Shown here: piece after piece, positions 34,681 through 43,859 of the stretch
Layout: the number at the start of each line of letters is the position of its first letter
How positions within the stretch are numbered: position 1 is the stretch's first letter
Source: Kluyvera ascorbata_C
Lineage (GTDB): Bacteria > Pseudomonadota > Gammaproteobacteria > Enterobacterales > Enterobacteriaceae
Direction of reading: 5' to 3'
DNA: 64,000 bases
Assembly: GCF_044197065.1 (NCBI RefSeq)
Contig: NZ_JBIQOI010000003.1
Coordinates: forward strand, 62,001-126,000
The notes under the pieces: model-generated
The model's database searches: none
Told to the model about the DNA's origin: nothing
What the model saw: the letters and a program-made list of their open reading frames with translations, nothing else
Position numbers and translations under genes: made by a program

Positions 34681-35865
34681 ATGTTTGGAAAACGTCACCG
34701 CGTGACGCTGTTATTCAATGCCAACAAAGCTTTTGACCGGCAGGTGGTTGAAGGCGTGGGCGAATACTTACAGGCGTCGCAATCCGAGTGGGATATCTTC
34801 ATAGAGGAAGATTTCCGCGCACGTATCGAAAACATTAAAGAGTGGCTGGGCGACGGCGTTATTGCCGATTATGACGACCCGACCATCGAAGCCCTGCTCA
34901 CCGATGTCAACGTGCCCATTGTCGGCGTTGGTGGTTCCTATCATCGCCAGGAGCAGTATCCTCCCGTTCACTATATTGCGACCGATAACTATGCGCTGGT
35001 TGAAAGCGCTTTTTTGCATTTGAAAGAGAAAGGGGTGCATCGCTTCGCGTTTTACGGCCTTCCTTCTGCTAGCGGCAAACGCTGGGCCGAAGAGCGCGAA
35101 TACGCGTTTAGCCAGATCGTCGCCAAAGAGAAGTATCGAGGCGTCATTTACCAGGGCCAGGAAACCGCACCGGAAAACTGGCAACATGCGCAAAATCGGC
35201 TGGCCGACTGGCTACAAACGCTGCCGCCGCAAACCGGTATTATCGCCGTCACCGATTCCCGAGCCCGTCATATTTTGCAGGCCTGCGAGCATCTGCACAT
35301 CCCCGTGCCGGAAAAACTGTGCGTCATTGGCATCGATAACGAAGAGCTGACCCGTTATCTCTCACGCGTTGCACTCTCGTCGGTTGCACAAGGCGCGCGG
35401 CAAATGGGGTACCAGGCGGCAAAACTGATGCAGCGCTTGCTCGACAACGAGGTACTGCCGCTTCAGCGCGTGCTGGTGCCGCCGATGCGCGTGATGGAAC
35501 GACGTTCTACCGATTACCGCTCCTTGAACGATCCGGCCGTCATTCAGGCCATGCACTATATCCGCAATAACGCCTGCAAAGGTATCAAGGTGGAGCAGGT
35601 GTTGGACTCTGTCGGGATTTCCCGTTCAAACCTTGAGAAACGCTTTAAGGAAGAGGTGGGAGAAACGATCCACGCGGTGATCCACAGCGAGAAACTTGAG
35701 AAAGCGCGCAGCTTGCTGGTGTCGACTTCACTGTCGATTAACGAAATCTCGCAGATGTGCGGGTATCCCTCACTGCAATATTTCTACTCGGTATTTAAGA
35801 AAGAGTACGACACGACGCCGAAAGAGTACCGTGAACAGCACAGTGAGTTGTTGATTCAGACCTGA
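34681..35865 (+). CDS. xylR: Xylose operon activator XylR (AraC family)
   Basis: Xylose-dependent activator of xylAB and xylFGH. The 394-residue protein (392 in K-12) joins an N-terminal periplasmic-binding/LacI-like ligand domain (about 1-280) to a C-terminal AraC domain with two helix-turn-helix motifs (VEQVLDSVGISRSNLEKRF and INEISQMCGYPSLQYFYSVF). Last gene of the xylFGHR cluster; a minor promoter of its own is known in E. coli. Confidence 0.96.
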   Translation: MFGKRHRVTLLFNANKAFDRQVVEGVGEYLQASQSEWDIFIEEDFRARIENIKEWLGDGVIADYDDPTIEALLTDVNVPIVGVGGSYHRQEQYPPVHYIATDNYALVESAFLHLKEKGVHRFAFYGLPSASGKRWAEEREYAFSQIVAKEKYRGVIYQGQETAPENWQHAQNRLADWLQTLPPQTGIIAVTDSRARHILQACEHLHIPVPEKLCVIGIDNEELTRYLSRVALSSVAQGARQMGYQAAKLMQRLLDNEVLPLQRVLVPPMRVMERRSTDYRSLNDPAVIQAMHYIRNNACKGIKVEQVLDSVGISRSNLEKRFKEEVGETIHAVIHSEKLEKARSLLVSTSLSINEISQMCGYPSLQYFYSVFKKEYDTTPKEYREQHSELLIQT

Positions 35866-35872
35866 TGCCTTT

Positions 35873-35902
35873 GCCGGATGGCGCTTCGTTTATCTGGCCT
35901 AC
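35873..35902. repeat. REP element downstream of xylR
   Basis: GCCGGATGGCGCTTCG...TATCTGGCCTAC fits the classic enterobacterial REP consensus (imperfect palindrome with GCCGGAT and GGCCTAC ends), 8 bp past the xylR stop codon. Confidence 0.7.
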
Positions 35903-35920
35903 ATTGTCTGACGACGGAAT

Positions 35921-35953
35921 AAAAAAAGGCCTTCCAATTGGAAGGCCTTTTTC
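35921..35953. terminator. Bidirectional terminator between xylR and bax
   Basis: AAAGGCCTTCCAATTGGAAGGCCTTT forms a near-perfect stem with an A-run on the left and a T-run on the right, serving both convergent genes. Confidence 0.8.
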
Positions 35954-35967
35954 AAATGTAGCGCGGA

Positions 35968-36822
35968 TTACATGTGTGCGGCGATCAGGCGCTGGTTGTC
36001 CTGGTACATCGCGAACAGGTAGTCGTTGTAGCTTGAACCCTTGGTCGAATAGCCTTTCAGCTTATGGATCATCGCCGTTGCGGTGAGTTCCTGGTCCGAC
36101 TTGCGCATCTGGGCGCGAGATTTACGGAACGAGGCATAAGCCGGGTGCGTATTCAGGTTAGCTGCGTAGGCCTGAACGGACGCCTTTACGGAATCAAACT
36201 TGGTGTAGCCGTTCACTGAACCGGCACCATTTTTACAACCCTTACCGCATTTCATGCCGAACAGGTTGTTATTGGCGCGCGCCAGCTTAGAGGTACCCCA
36301 GCCGCTCTCTGCAGCAGCCATCGTAGCGACCATGCTGCCTGGAATAATGTCGACACGCTCAAGCAGCGAATTCCACGGCACCTTGCGGGTGTTACCGTTC
36401 CAGCTGACTTTATAGCGTGCGGCAATATCTTTCAGACGCGCACGTTCAGACGGCGACCAACGGCCTTCGTACTGCTTAGAAACCAGCCAGTTACGATCGG
36501 CAGTAATAGCCGCATTTTGGCTTGTGATATAAGGCATTACCGTCCGGAGAAACGCTCTTTTCCTTGGGGTTCCGGAAGGGTATTTTCGCAAATCAGGAAG
36601 TGAACTGCTCTTTACACTATTGCGAGAATACTCTTGTTTACTGCTTGCCTTGCTATAACTTGCCTTTGTTACTTTTGGTGCCGTCGCCTTCGTATGTTTT
36701 GTTACCGAGGCTTTCGGATGCTTCGTTACCGTGTGTGTTGTTGCAAACACCCCACCTGAAAAAGTCCAGATGAGTAACATAAGTATCGCGGCCCCATATC
36801 GTCGAATGGGAGTCGATATCAT
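35968..36822 (-). CDS. bax: Putative peptidoglycan glucosaminidase Bax
   Basis: This 284-residue protein is orthologous to E. coli Bax (274 aa). It has an N-terminal signal or anchor segment (AAILMLLIWTFSGGVFATTH), a Lys/Thr/Ser-rich low-complexity linker (about 30-75), and a C-terminal glucosaminidase-like domain with MVATMAAAESGWGTSKLARANNNLFGMKCG, holding the expected catalytic Glu. The role in wall metabolism is inferred from the domain. The linker is longer than in K-12. Confidence 0.88.
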   Translation of the reverse strand: MISTPIRRYGAAILMLLIWTFSGGVFATTHTVTKHPKASVTKHTKATAPKVTKASYSKASSKQEYSRNSVKSSSLPDLRKYPSGTPRKRAFLRTVMPYITSQNAAITADRNWLVSKQYEGRWSPSERARLKDIAARYKVSWNGNTRKVPWNSLLERVDIIPGSMVATMAAAESGWGTSKLARANNNLFGMKCGKGCKNGAGSVNGYTKFDSVKASVQAYAANLNTHPAYASFRKSRAQMRKSDQELTATAMIHKLKGYSTKGSSYNDYLFAMYQDNQRLIAAHM

Positions 36823-36879
36823 TAGGTCTCCTGGTCGGATTTAATCATTCCAACGCCTTATTATTTCAAAAAATTGAGA

Positions 36880-37129
36880 GCTGAATCTCAAATTGTACCA
36901 AAAATACCCCGCCAACGCACGCTCAGGAAATAGTCCGATTCCGAAACGACGCGTGGACGCGATTCAGCATAGGACAAATTGCATACGCAAAATGTCAGCC
37001 ACCTCTCATTTTAGTTCATTTTTTGACCGCCATCACTCAGCCCTTTATCTCCTCCTTTCACCAGGAGGAGTACAGCACGATAAGCGACTGGCAAACTGGG
37101 TAAAAACCCGATGGCACAAGGATCCTGAA
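36880..37129 (+). promoter_or_regulatory. malS upstream region with possible MalT boxes
   Basis: The region between bax and malS holds an inverted GGAGGAG pair (about 37049-37070: CTCCTCCT then AGGAGGAG) upstream of malS. MalT boxes have the consensus GGGGA(T/G)GAGG, and K-12 malS is MalT-dependent, so this is a candidate site. The match to the consensus is only partial. Confidence 0.35.
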
Positions 37130-39166
37130 ATGAAATTCGCTGCCCTGATACCGCTACTGATTCCCACTTTCGTCGGTGCTGCAAACTGGTCCAGTGAGGG
37201 CTTTCCCGCTTTTTCAGCGGACGGCACGGGGAAGTTCAGTAGCCAAAAAACGCTCGTGAAGGGTACCCGACCATTAAGATTGAATTTTGACCAACAGTGC
37301 TGGCAGCCCACATCGGGGATTCGTCTTAACCAGATGCTCTCTCTGGAACCGTGTCAGGGGGATGCGCCGCAGTGGCGTCTTTTCCGCGACGGCCGCTACA
37401 CGCTGGAGGTCGATACCCGCTCCGGCACACCTACGCTCACTATCGCCGTGCAAAGTGACACACAGAACACCGCAGAACAGGCCAACGTACGCCAGTGCCC
37501 GCGCTGGGACGGCAAACCGCTGACGCTGGACGTCGCCAGAACCTTCCCGGAAGGCAGCCTCGTTCGTGACTTTTATAGCGGCCAGACGGCGACGGTGAAG
37601 CAGGGAAAAATCACGCTACGCCCTGCTGACAACAGCAATGGATTATTACTGCTTGAACGCGCTGACGTCGCTAACGCCGCGCCGTTTAGCTGGCATAACG
37701 CCACGGTTTATTTTGTACTGACCGACCGCTACGTGAATGGAGACCCGAGCAACGACAATAGCTACGGGCGACACAAAGACGGCATGGCGGAAATTGGCAC
37801 CTTCCACGGCGGCGACCTCAAAGGCTTAACCAGCAAGCTCGACTACCTAAAGAAACTGGGCGTTAACGCGCTTTGGATTAGCTCCCCGCTTGAGCAAATC
37901 CACGGCTGGGTGGGCGGCGGAACAAAAGGCGACTTCCCGCACTACGCCTATCACGGCTATTACACTCAGGACTGGACGCGGCTGGACGCCAATATGGGCA
38001 ACGAAGAGGATCTGCGCGCGCTGGTTGATGGCGCACACCAGCGAGGCATCCGCATCCTGTTTGACGTCGTGATGAACCACACCGGCTACGCTACTCTGGC
38101 CGACATGCAGCAGTTCCAGTTTGGCGCGCTCTACCTCAAAGGTAATGACATCACCAAAACGCTCGGCGAACACTGGACAGACTGGCAGCCCGGCCCAGGC
38201 CAGACCTGGCACAGCTTTAACGATTACATCAACTTCAGCGATAAGGCCGCATGGGAAAAATGGTGGGGCAAAGCGTGGGTCCGCACGGATATTGGCGATT
38301 ACGACAATCCCGGCTTTGACGATTTGACGATGTCGCTGGCGTTTCTGCCGGATCTGAAAACCGAATCCACCACGCCGAGCGGACTGCCAAATTTCTACCG
38401 CAACAAGCCAGATACCCACGCGAAAGCCATCGATGGCTTCACCCCGCGCGATTATCTCACCCACTGGCTAAGCCAATGGGTACGCGATTATGGTATTGAC
38501 GGCTTCCGCGTCGATACGGCGAAACACGTTGAGATGGCGGCCTGGCAGCAGCTTAAGACACAATCGGTCGCCGCATTGGCCGAGTGGAAAAAAGCCAACC
38601 CGCAGAAAGCGCTCGACGATGCGCCGTTCTGGATGACCGGCGAAGCCTGGGGACACGGCGTGATGGAGAGCGATTACTACCGTCACGGCTTTGACGCCAT
38701 GATCAATTTCGATTACCAGGAGCAGGCCGCGAAAGCGACCGACTGTCTCTCCAGTATCGACATGACCTGGCAACAAATGGCCGACAAACTCCAACGCTTC
38801 AACGTGCTGAGCTACCTCTCCTCTCACGATACCCGCCTGTTCCGGGAGAAAGGCAATAACGCCGCAGAACTTCTGCTGCTGGCCCCGGGCGCGGTGCAGA
38901 TTTTCTACGGCGATGAGTCCAGTCGTCCATTCGGCCCCACCGGTTCAGATCCGCTACAGGGCACACGCTCGCAGATGAACTGGCAGGATGTCACCGGTAA
39001 ATCTGCTGCCGAGGTCGCACACTGGCAGACGCTGGGCCAGTTCCGTACGCGTCACCCTGCCATCGGCGCTGGTAAACAAACCACGCTCACGCTCGACCAG
39101 GGCTACGGTTTTGTCCGTGAAACAGACCACGATAAAGTGATGGTCGTGTGGTCCGGCAAACCATAA
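37130..39166 (+). CDS. malS: Periplasmic alpha-amylase MalS
   Basis: Hydrolyses long maltodextrins in the periplasm for uptake by the maltose system. The 678-residue precursor (676 in K-12) has a short signal peptide (MKFAALIPLLIPTFVGA) and a GH13 catalytic barrel: VYFVLTDRYVNGD, DVVMNHTG, GFRVDTAKHVE with the nucleophile Asp, MTGEAWGHGV with the acid/base Glu, and YLSSHDTRLF. N-terminal Cys residues match those of K-12 MalS. The start at 37130 follows AAGGA; the open frame upstream to 36893 is not needed. Confidence 0.95.
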   Translation: MKFAALIPLLIPTFVGAANWSSEGFPAFSADGTGKFSSQKTLVKGTRPLRLNFDQQCWQPTSGIRLNQMLSLEPCQGDAPQWRLFRDGRYTLEVDTRSGTPTLTIAVQSDTQNTAEQANVRQCPRWDGKPLTLDVARTFPEGSLVRDFYSGQTATVKQGKITLRPADNSNGLLLLERADVANAAPFSWHNATVYFVLTDRYVNGDPSNDNSYGRHKDGMAEIGTFHGGDLKGLTSKLDYLKKLGVNALWISSPLEQIHGWVGGGTKGDFPHYAYHGYYTQDWTRLDANMGNEEDLRALVDGAHQRGIRILFDVVMNHTGYATLADMQQFQFGALYLKGNDITKTLGEHWTDWQPGPGQTWHSFNDYINFSDKAAWEKWWGKAWVRTDIGDYDNPGFDDLTMSLAFLPDLKTESTTPSGLPNFYRNKPDTHAKAIDGFTPRDYLTHWLSQWVRDYGIDGFRVDTAKHVEMAAWQQLKTQSVAALAEWKKANPQKALDDAPFWMTGEAWGHGVMESDYYRHGFDAMINFDYQEQAAKATDCLSSIDMTWQQMADKLQRFNVLSYLSSHDTRLFREKGNNAAELLLLAPGAVQIFYGDESSRPFGPTGSDPLQGTRSQMNWQDVTGKSAAEVAHWQTLGQFRTRHPAIGAGKQTTLTLDQGYGFVRETDHDKVMVVWSGKP

Positions 39167-39180
39167 TTTTTTCTTATCAC

Positions 39181-39208
39181 GGCCCGTATCAGCCATACGG
39201 GCCTCTTT
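39181..39208 (+). terminator. Terminator of malS
   Basis: GGCCCGTAT and ATACGGGCC form a 9-bp stem with a 5-nt loop, then TCTTT. Confidence 0.65.
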
Positions 39209-39339
39209 AGAATAAAAGACCACTTAAATACAAATTCATCGATTTATTCTCTAAAACCCGTTCATCAAGCGCATTTGCACCCTATCGTGAGTGGCGTTAT
39301 CGTTACCTACATCACAGAACAAGCAATAGAAATTCAGCT

Positions 39340-40593
39340 ATGACATTTTCACTTTTTGGCGACAAGTTCACCCGCCATTCAGGCATTACCCGCCTGATGG
39401 AAGACCTCAACGACGGTTTACGCACCCCAGGGGCTATCATGCTAGGCGGCGGTAACCCGGCGCAGATCCCTGAGATGAACGCCTACTTCAATAACCTGCT
39501 GGCGGAGATGCTGGAAAGCGGCAAAGTCTCTGAAGCACTGTGCAATTACGATGGTCCTCAGGGCAAGAATGAACTGCTTACCGCCCTGGCCGATATGCTG
39601 CGTAATGAATTAGGTTGGGATATTGGCCCACAGAATATTGCACTAACAAATGGCAGCCAAAGCGCGTTTTTCTACTTGTTCAATCTTTTCGCAGGTCGAT
39701 GCGCGGATGGTTCTACCCGCAAGGTACTGTTTCCGCTGACTCCCGAATACATCGGTTACGCGGATTCCGGTCTGGAAGACGATCTGTTCGTCTCAACCCG
39801 CCCGCATATTGAGCTGCTCCCGGAAGGGCAGTTTAAATATCATGTTGATTTCGATAATTTGCCAATTGGCAAAGACATCGGAATGATCTGCGTTTCGCGC
39901 CCGACAAACCCAACGGGTAACGTCATTACCGATGAAGAGCTCAAACAGCTCGACGCTCTGGCGAATCAGCACGAGATACCGTTGGTTATCGACAATGCCT
40001 ATGGCGTCCCGTTCCCAGGCATTATCTTCAGCGAAGCGACGCCGCTGTGGAACCCGAATACCGTGCTGTGCATGAGCCTGTCTAAGCTCGGTCTGCCGGG
40101 TAGCCGTTGCGGCATCATTATCGCCAACGAGAAAGTCATTACCGCAATCAGCAACATGAACGGGATTATCAGCCTGGCGCCTGGCGGTATTGGGCCTGCA
40201 ATCATGTGTGAAATGATTAAACGGCACGATCTGTTGCGCCTGTCAGAAACGGTGATTAAGCCTTTCTACTACCAGCGCGTGCAGGAAACCATCGCCACTA
40301 TCCGCCGCTATTTGCCGGAAGACCGCTGTCTCATCCATAAACCCGAGGGCGCGATTTTCCTGTGGTTATGGTTCAAGGACCTGCCGATTACCACCGAGCT
40401 GCTCTACCAGCGGCTGAAAAAACGCGGTGTCCTGATGGTGCCTGGTGATTTCTTCTTCCCGGGGCTGGATAAACCCTGGGACCATACTCACCAGTGCATG
40501 CGCATGAACTATGTACCAGATCCAGAAAAGATCGAAGCGGGCGTTAAAATCCTCGCTGAAGAGATAGAATTAGCCTGGAAAGAAAACCAGTAA
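39340..40593 (+). CDS. avtA: Valine-pyruvate aminotransferase
   Basis: Transaminase C, which interconverts valine/2-oxoisovalerate and pyruvate/alanine. The 417-residue PLP enzyme (fold type I) matches E. coli AvtA in length and almost everywhere in sequence. The cofactor Lys is in CMSLSKLGLPGSRCG (about 244-258), and the substrate segments VSRPTNPTGN and IDNAYGVPFPG are present. Own promoter and terminator. Confidence 0.96.
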   Translation: MTFSLFGDKFTRHSGITRLMEDLNDGLRTPGAIMLGGGNPAQIPEMNAYFNNLLAEMLESGKVSEALCNYDGPQGKNELLTALADMLRNELGWDIGPQNIALTNGSQSAFFYLFNLFAGRCADGSTRKVLFPLTPEYIGYADSGLEDDLFVSTRPHIELLPEGQFKYHVDFDNLPIGKDIGMICVSRPTNPTGNVITDEELKQLDALANQHEIPLVIDNAYGVPFPGIIFSEATPLWNPNTVLCMSLSKLGLPGSRCGIIIANEKVITAISNMNGIISLAPGGIGPAIMCEMIKRHDLLRLSETVIKPFYYQRVQETIATIRRYLPEDRCLIHKPEGAIFLWLWFKDLPITTELLYQRLKKRGVLMVPGDFFFPGLDKPWDHTHQCMRMNYVPDPEKIEAGVKILAEEIELAWKENQ

Positions 40594-40603
40594 TATACGA
40601 TAC

Positions 40604-40637
40604 ATCAGCCTCTGAAAATCAGAGGCTGATATTTTTC
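40604..40637 (+). terminator. Terminator of avtA
   Basis: TCAGCCTCTG and CAGAGGCTGA form a perfect 10-bp stem with a short loop, followed by TATTTTTC. Confidence 0.8.
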
Positions 40638-40959
40638 TGTGATCTTGATAGTTATTTAAAGAATAAAAAACAGAAAATCACGCTCTTTAATTCACTCGGA
40701 TTACTCTCAATTTCCCACCGCAATTTAATTAACGCTTAACAGTTAAACCCATTATTCAACGCTGCTTAATTTGTTAAATTCAAAGTAAGAATATGTTTCA
40801 TAAGCGCATATTAATTTACATAGCAGCCTTTGTTTACGCTTAAGTTAAATCGGACTTATCCATACTTTCGTATGAAAAAAAACGCCCCATGCAAGGCTTA
40901 ATTTCCGCCATACACTGACTAATACGCACTCGGCGTTTTTAACTGGTGGAGATAAGATC
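40638..40959. promoter_or_regulatory. AT-rich upstream region of the Gly-rich lipoprotein gene
   Basis: About 320 bp without genes and markedly more AT-rich than the flanks, as seen at H-NS-silenced accessory genes. It contains TAAGAATAT (about 40785-40793), which resembles one half of an RcsAB box, and an inverted pair TAAGT...ACTTA (about 40840-40860). No promoter can be fixed with confidence. Confidence 0.4.
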
Positions 40960-42039
40960 ATGGCCTCTAAAAAAATTAGCCAATTAAGCATAATTGCGAT
41001 GGCGGTGCTTCTTGCATTCTCACTCTCTGCCTGTAGCGGAAGCGGCGGAGGTTCTCATTCAACGGCCAAAAACGGTACCACGACAGGTAGTGGTTCTGGC
41101 GGTGGCGGCGACGGCTCCGGTGGCGGCGATGGTAGCGGCGGCGGCGGTGATGGTAGCGGCGGCGGCTCTGGTAGTGGCCAAACGGCTGGCAGCAGCATCC
41201 TGGGTGAAACCGGGAAAGCAGTGTCCGGTGTGGGCGATACCTTGGGCGGTCTGGGCAGTCAGTTGACCAGTACGGCGGGCAACAACCCGGTCACTTCCAC
41301 CATTTCAACCACCGTCAGCGGTGTGGGTAACGCGGTTGATACCTTAGGGACGGGCGTCACCAACGGTGTCGGGAACTCATCAAACGCTAACGGCGTGGGC
41401 ACGACGCTGCAGGGCACCACCAGTACCGTTACCGTACTGGGGAATACGGTATCCGGCGTGGGTAATAATCTCTCGACCAGCACTTCTGGTACCCCAGTTG
41501 CGGGCGTGACCGGCCTTGTCGGCAACGTGGTGAATAGCGCGGGTCAGATTGTTAGCAGCACCGGTACGGGCTTAACCAGCACCTTGCAAAGCCCGGGGGC
41601 GGTAGCAGCCACAACCGGTGTCACCTCCGTCGTCAATAACACACTGTCTGGAGTCCAGGGCGTCACCCAGGGCGTCGGGGCAACGACCGGTTTAGGTACG
41701 CCGGTTAACGGTCTGCTCACCCAGGTAGGCACCACCGTGAGCGGGATTGGTAACAACGTCAGCGCCTCAACGCCCGCACTGGGCGGCGTCGGACAGGTCG
41801 TCACTAGCGTCGGGAATATCGTGACGGATACCGGTGGCTTAGTGAAACCGACCAGCACCCAGACCGGTAGCGGCGGCCTGCTGGCAAGCGCTTCGCTGGG
41901 CGGCACAGTCAGTTCATTAACGAATACCCTTAACGTCAGCACCTCGGCTAACGCCAGCGCCAGCAGCAGCTCTTCAACGACAACAACCACCAGCAATCCT
42001 TTAGGTGGTCTGCTCGGCGGGTTAACGTTAAAAAAATAA
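40960..42039 (+). CDS. Gly/Ser/Val-rich repeat lipoprotein (collagen-like-type annotation)
   Basis: This 359-residue precursor has a lipoprotein signal with lipobox LSAC (Cys25) and Ser at +2, predicting the outer membrane. A Gly/Ser/Asp linker (about 43-73, GGGDGSGG repeats) is followed by a degenerate repeat domain in which VSGVGN-like units recur at about residues 88, 119, 164, 260 and 282. The mature protein has no Phe, Tyr, Trp, Met or Arg, and residues 87-295 also have no Lys or His. Similar proteins are often labelled collagen-like, although true Gly-X-Y runs are not evident. The function is unknown. It lies upstream of a TpsB-type porter, so a surface or adhesin role is possible. Confidence 0.75.
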   Translation: MASKKISQLSIIAMAVLLAFSLSACSGSGGGSHSTAKNGTTTGSGSGGGGDGSGGGDGSGGGGDGSGGGSGSGQTAGSSILGETGKAVSGVGDTLGGLGSQLTSTAGNNPVTSTISTTVSGVGNAVDTLGTGVTNGVGNSSNANGVGTTLQGTTSTVTVLGNTVSGVGNNLSTSTSGTPVAGVTGLVGNVVNSAGQIVSSTGTGLTSTLQSPGAVAATTGVTSVVNNTLSGVQGVTQGVGATTGLGTPVNGLLTQVGTTVSGIGNNVSASTPALGGVGQVVTSVGNIVTDTGGLVKPTSTQTGSGGLLASASLGGTVSSLTNTLNVSTSANASASSSSSTTTTTSNPLGGLLGGLTLKK

Positions 42040-42063
42040 GCTATATATTTATTAATGCTTTCC

Positions 42064-42091
42064 GTGCCCCCGCAATGGGGGCACGTTTTTC
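42064..42091 (+). terminator. Terminator between the lipoprotein gene and the TpsB-like gene
   Basis: GTGCCCCC and GGGGGCAC flank a 5-nt loop (42064-42084), followed by GTTTTT. Read-through must feed the downstream gene, or that gene has its own promoter. Confidence 0.75.
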
Positions 42092-42143
42092 AGCAGAATA
42101 ACAATAATCATCCTTGCACAATAAAATACACAAGGAACGCGTC

Positions 42144-43859
42144 ATGAAAACGACCCTGGCTTATGCGCTATCGGGGGTTGTTCTGCTTAATATAGCCAGA
42201 GCAGACACTTTACCCGCATTGATTGACCCAAATAACCCGGCCAAAGCGGAACATAACAGTACGCCGCAAGCCCTCCCTGCAGCAGCCCCAAGTTTAACTG
42301 TAAGCGTTCCCAAAAATAAATTAACGCCAGAAACACTTATTAAAGTCGATCATATTCAGTTTATTGGCGGCACCGTATATCCATTAAAAGAGTTATTACA
42401 GCCTTTTGTTCCCTACGCACACAAACAGGTTCCGTTGAAAACGCTGGTCGGGCTCATTAATAATATTACGCTGCGCTACCGCGCCGACGGCTATCCGCTC
42501 TCCTACGCCTGGCTTCCTGATGACAACTTTCATGACGGCACGATCAAAATCGTTCTGGTGGAGGGCTACGTAGCGCACAGTGACATTCAAACGAATAACC
42601 CTAATCTGGCCGAGCGCTTAAAGCGACTGGCCGCCAAAATCATGGCCGAGAAGCCACTAACGCAGGCCACCTTCGACCGCTATACCCAATTAATGACCCG
42701 CACCCCCGGCGTTACCGTCGATGCCAGCGCGCAGCTGCCGCAGAACATCTATGGCGCCGCGGCCATGCAGGCCAAAAGCATCCAGCCGCATATCTGGGAT
42801 ATTTCATCGACCATTGATACTCGTCGTAGCCAGAATATGGCGTTCGTCACCGGGTCGCTGAGCAACTTAACCAGCTATGGCGATCAGCTCGGGCTGGCGA
42901 CATTGATTCCCCTCGATAGCTCGACGCGAAAATCGTACTTAGGGCTGAACTATCAACAGTTCCTGACCGACGACGGGCTGATGATGCAGCTCAAGGGCAG
43001 CTTCTACCGCGACAACCCACGGGACTATACGCCGTTACTGTACTATCCGGGCGGTTCCTTAGATTCCCGGCAGGAAACCACGCAGTATAACGGCGGCGCG
43101 ATGTTCAGCTATCCGATTATCCTAACCGGCAAGCAGCAGCTCAACGTCAACGGAGGCGTGGACTACACCGACCGACGTAACAACAACCACATCCGCCAGA
43201 TTGAGAACACGCAAACGGTCGATAGCATCGAACTCAAAAGCCACGTTCGCTACCCGGCATTTGAGTTCGGCATCAATGGTCTACAGGCGTTTGACCGCGC
43301 CAGCATTAACGGCAAGTTAACGCTGCGCCAGGGCGTGGATATTTCATCCATGGCCGATGCCGCGCCGCCCTACGGCAACGATCTCTCTTTCACGCTGTGG
43401 AAAAGCAACCTTGATGCGGCCTGGATGATCACCGATAAATGGCGGCTCTCCACCTCGATGGAAGGCGACTGGTCAGATAATGATTTGCCTGAGCCCGAGC
43501 GCGTCAGCTTCGGTGCCCAGCGCTTTGGGCGCGGCTATCAGGACGGAGAGGCCAGCGGTGACTACGGCTACGGTGGGCAGATTGAGCTTCGCTATATACA
43601 TTCGATCAAAGAGAACAGCTGGGTCGCCACCGTACAGCCGTACGTGCTGACCGACACCGCCCAGACCTGGTTCAACTCACCGGGGCTGCCGCATCAGCGG
43701 CTAGCGTCTGTGGCCGCCGGGGTGATGCTTGCTGATAACAAACACTACAGCGTGACGGTCGAAGCCGCGCGCCCGGTCGGCGATGTGCCCACCGACAGCC
43801 ACAGTCGTGACTGGCGCTACAGCCTGACGTTTAGTTGGAACTTCAACAACCTACATTAA
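42144..43859 (+). CDS. TpsB/ShlB/FhaC-family outer-membrane secretion protein
   Basis: This 571-residue precursor has a signal peptide ending near ARA (about residue 20). A Pro/Ala-rich segment leads into a POTRA region (about 60-190, with VDHIQFIGGTVYPLKELLQ and IKIVLVEGYV), then a 16-strand barrel of the ShlB/FhaC type (to the end). The RFGRGYQDGEASGDYG segment (about 453-468) matches the lid-loop L6 motif (V/I)RGY. Such proteins export one TpsA partner across the outer membrane. No TpsA with a TPS domain is encoded nearby; the adjacent lipoprotein is the only candidate. The ATG at 42144 has AAGGA upstream. Absent from K-12. Confidence 0.85.
   Translation: MKTTLAYALSGVVLLNIARADTLPALIDPNNPAKAEHNSTPQALPAAAPSLTVSVPKNKLTPETLIKVDHIQFIGGTVYPLKELLQPFVPYAHKQVPLKTLVGLINNITLRYRADGYPLSYAWLPDDNFHDGTIKIVLVEGYVAHSDIQTNNPNLAERLKRLAAKIMAEKPLTQATFDRYTQLMTRTPGVTVDASAQLPQNIYGAAAMQAKSIQPHIWDISSTIDTRRSQNMAFVTGSLSNLTSYGDQLGLATLIPLDSSTRKSYLGLNYQQFLTDDGLMMQLKGSFYRDNPRDYTPLLYYPGGSLDSRQETTQYNGGAMFSYPIILTGKQQLNVNGGVDYTDRRNNNHIRQIENTQTVDSIELKSHVRYPAFEFGINGLQAFDRASINGKLTLRQGVDISSMADAAPPYGNDLSFTLWKSNLDAAWMITDKWRLSTSMEGDWSDNDLPEPERVSFGAQRFGRGYQDGEASGDYGYGGQIELRYIHSIKENSWVATVQPYVLTDTAQTWFNSPGLPHQRLASVAAGVMLADNKHYSVTVEAARPVGDVPTDSHSRDWRYSLTFSWNFNNLH

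Noticed and set aside
41080..41180. Short-period GGC/GGT repeats considered as a CRISPR-like or satellite array
   Set aside because: They are codons of the Gly/Ser/Asp linker in the lipoprotein; no constant repeat with unique spacers.
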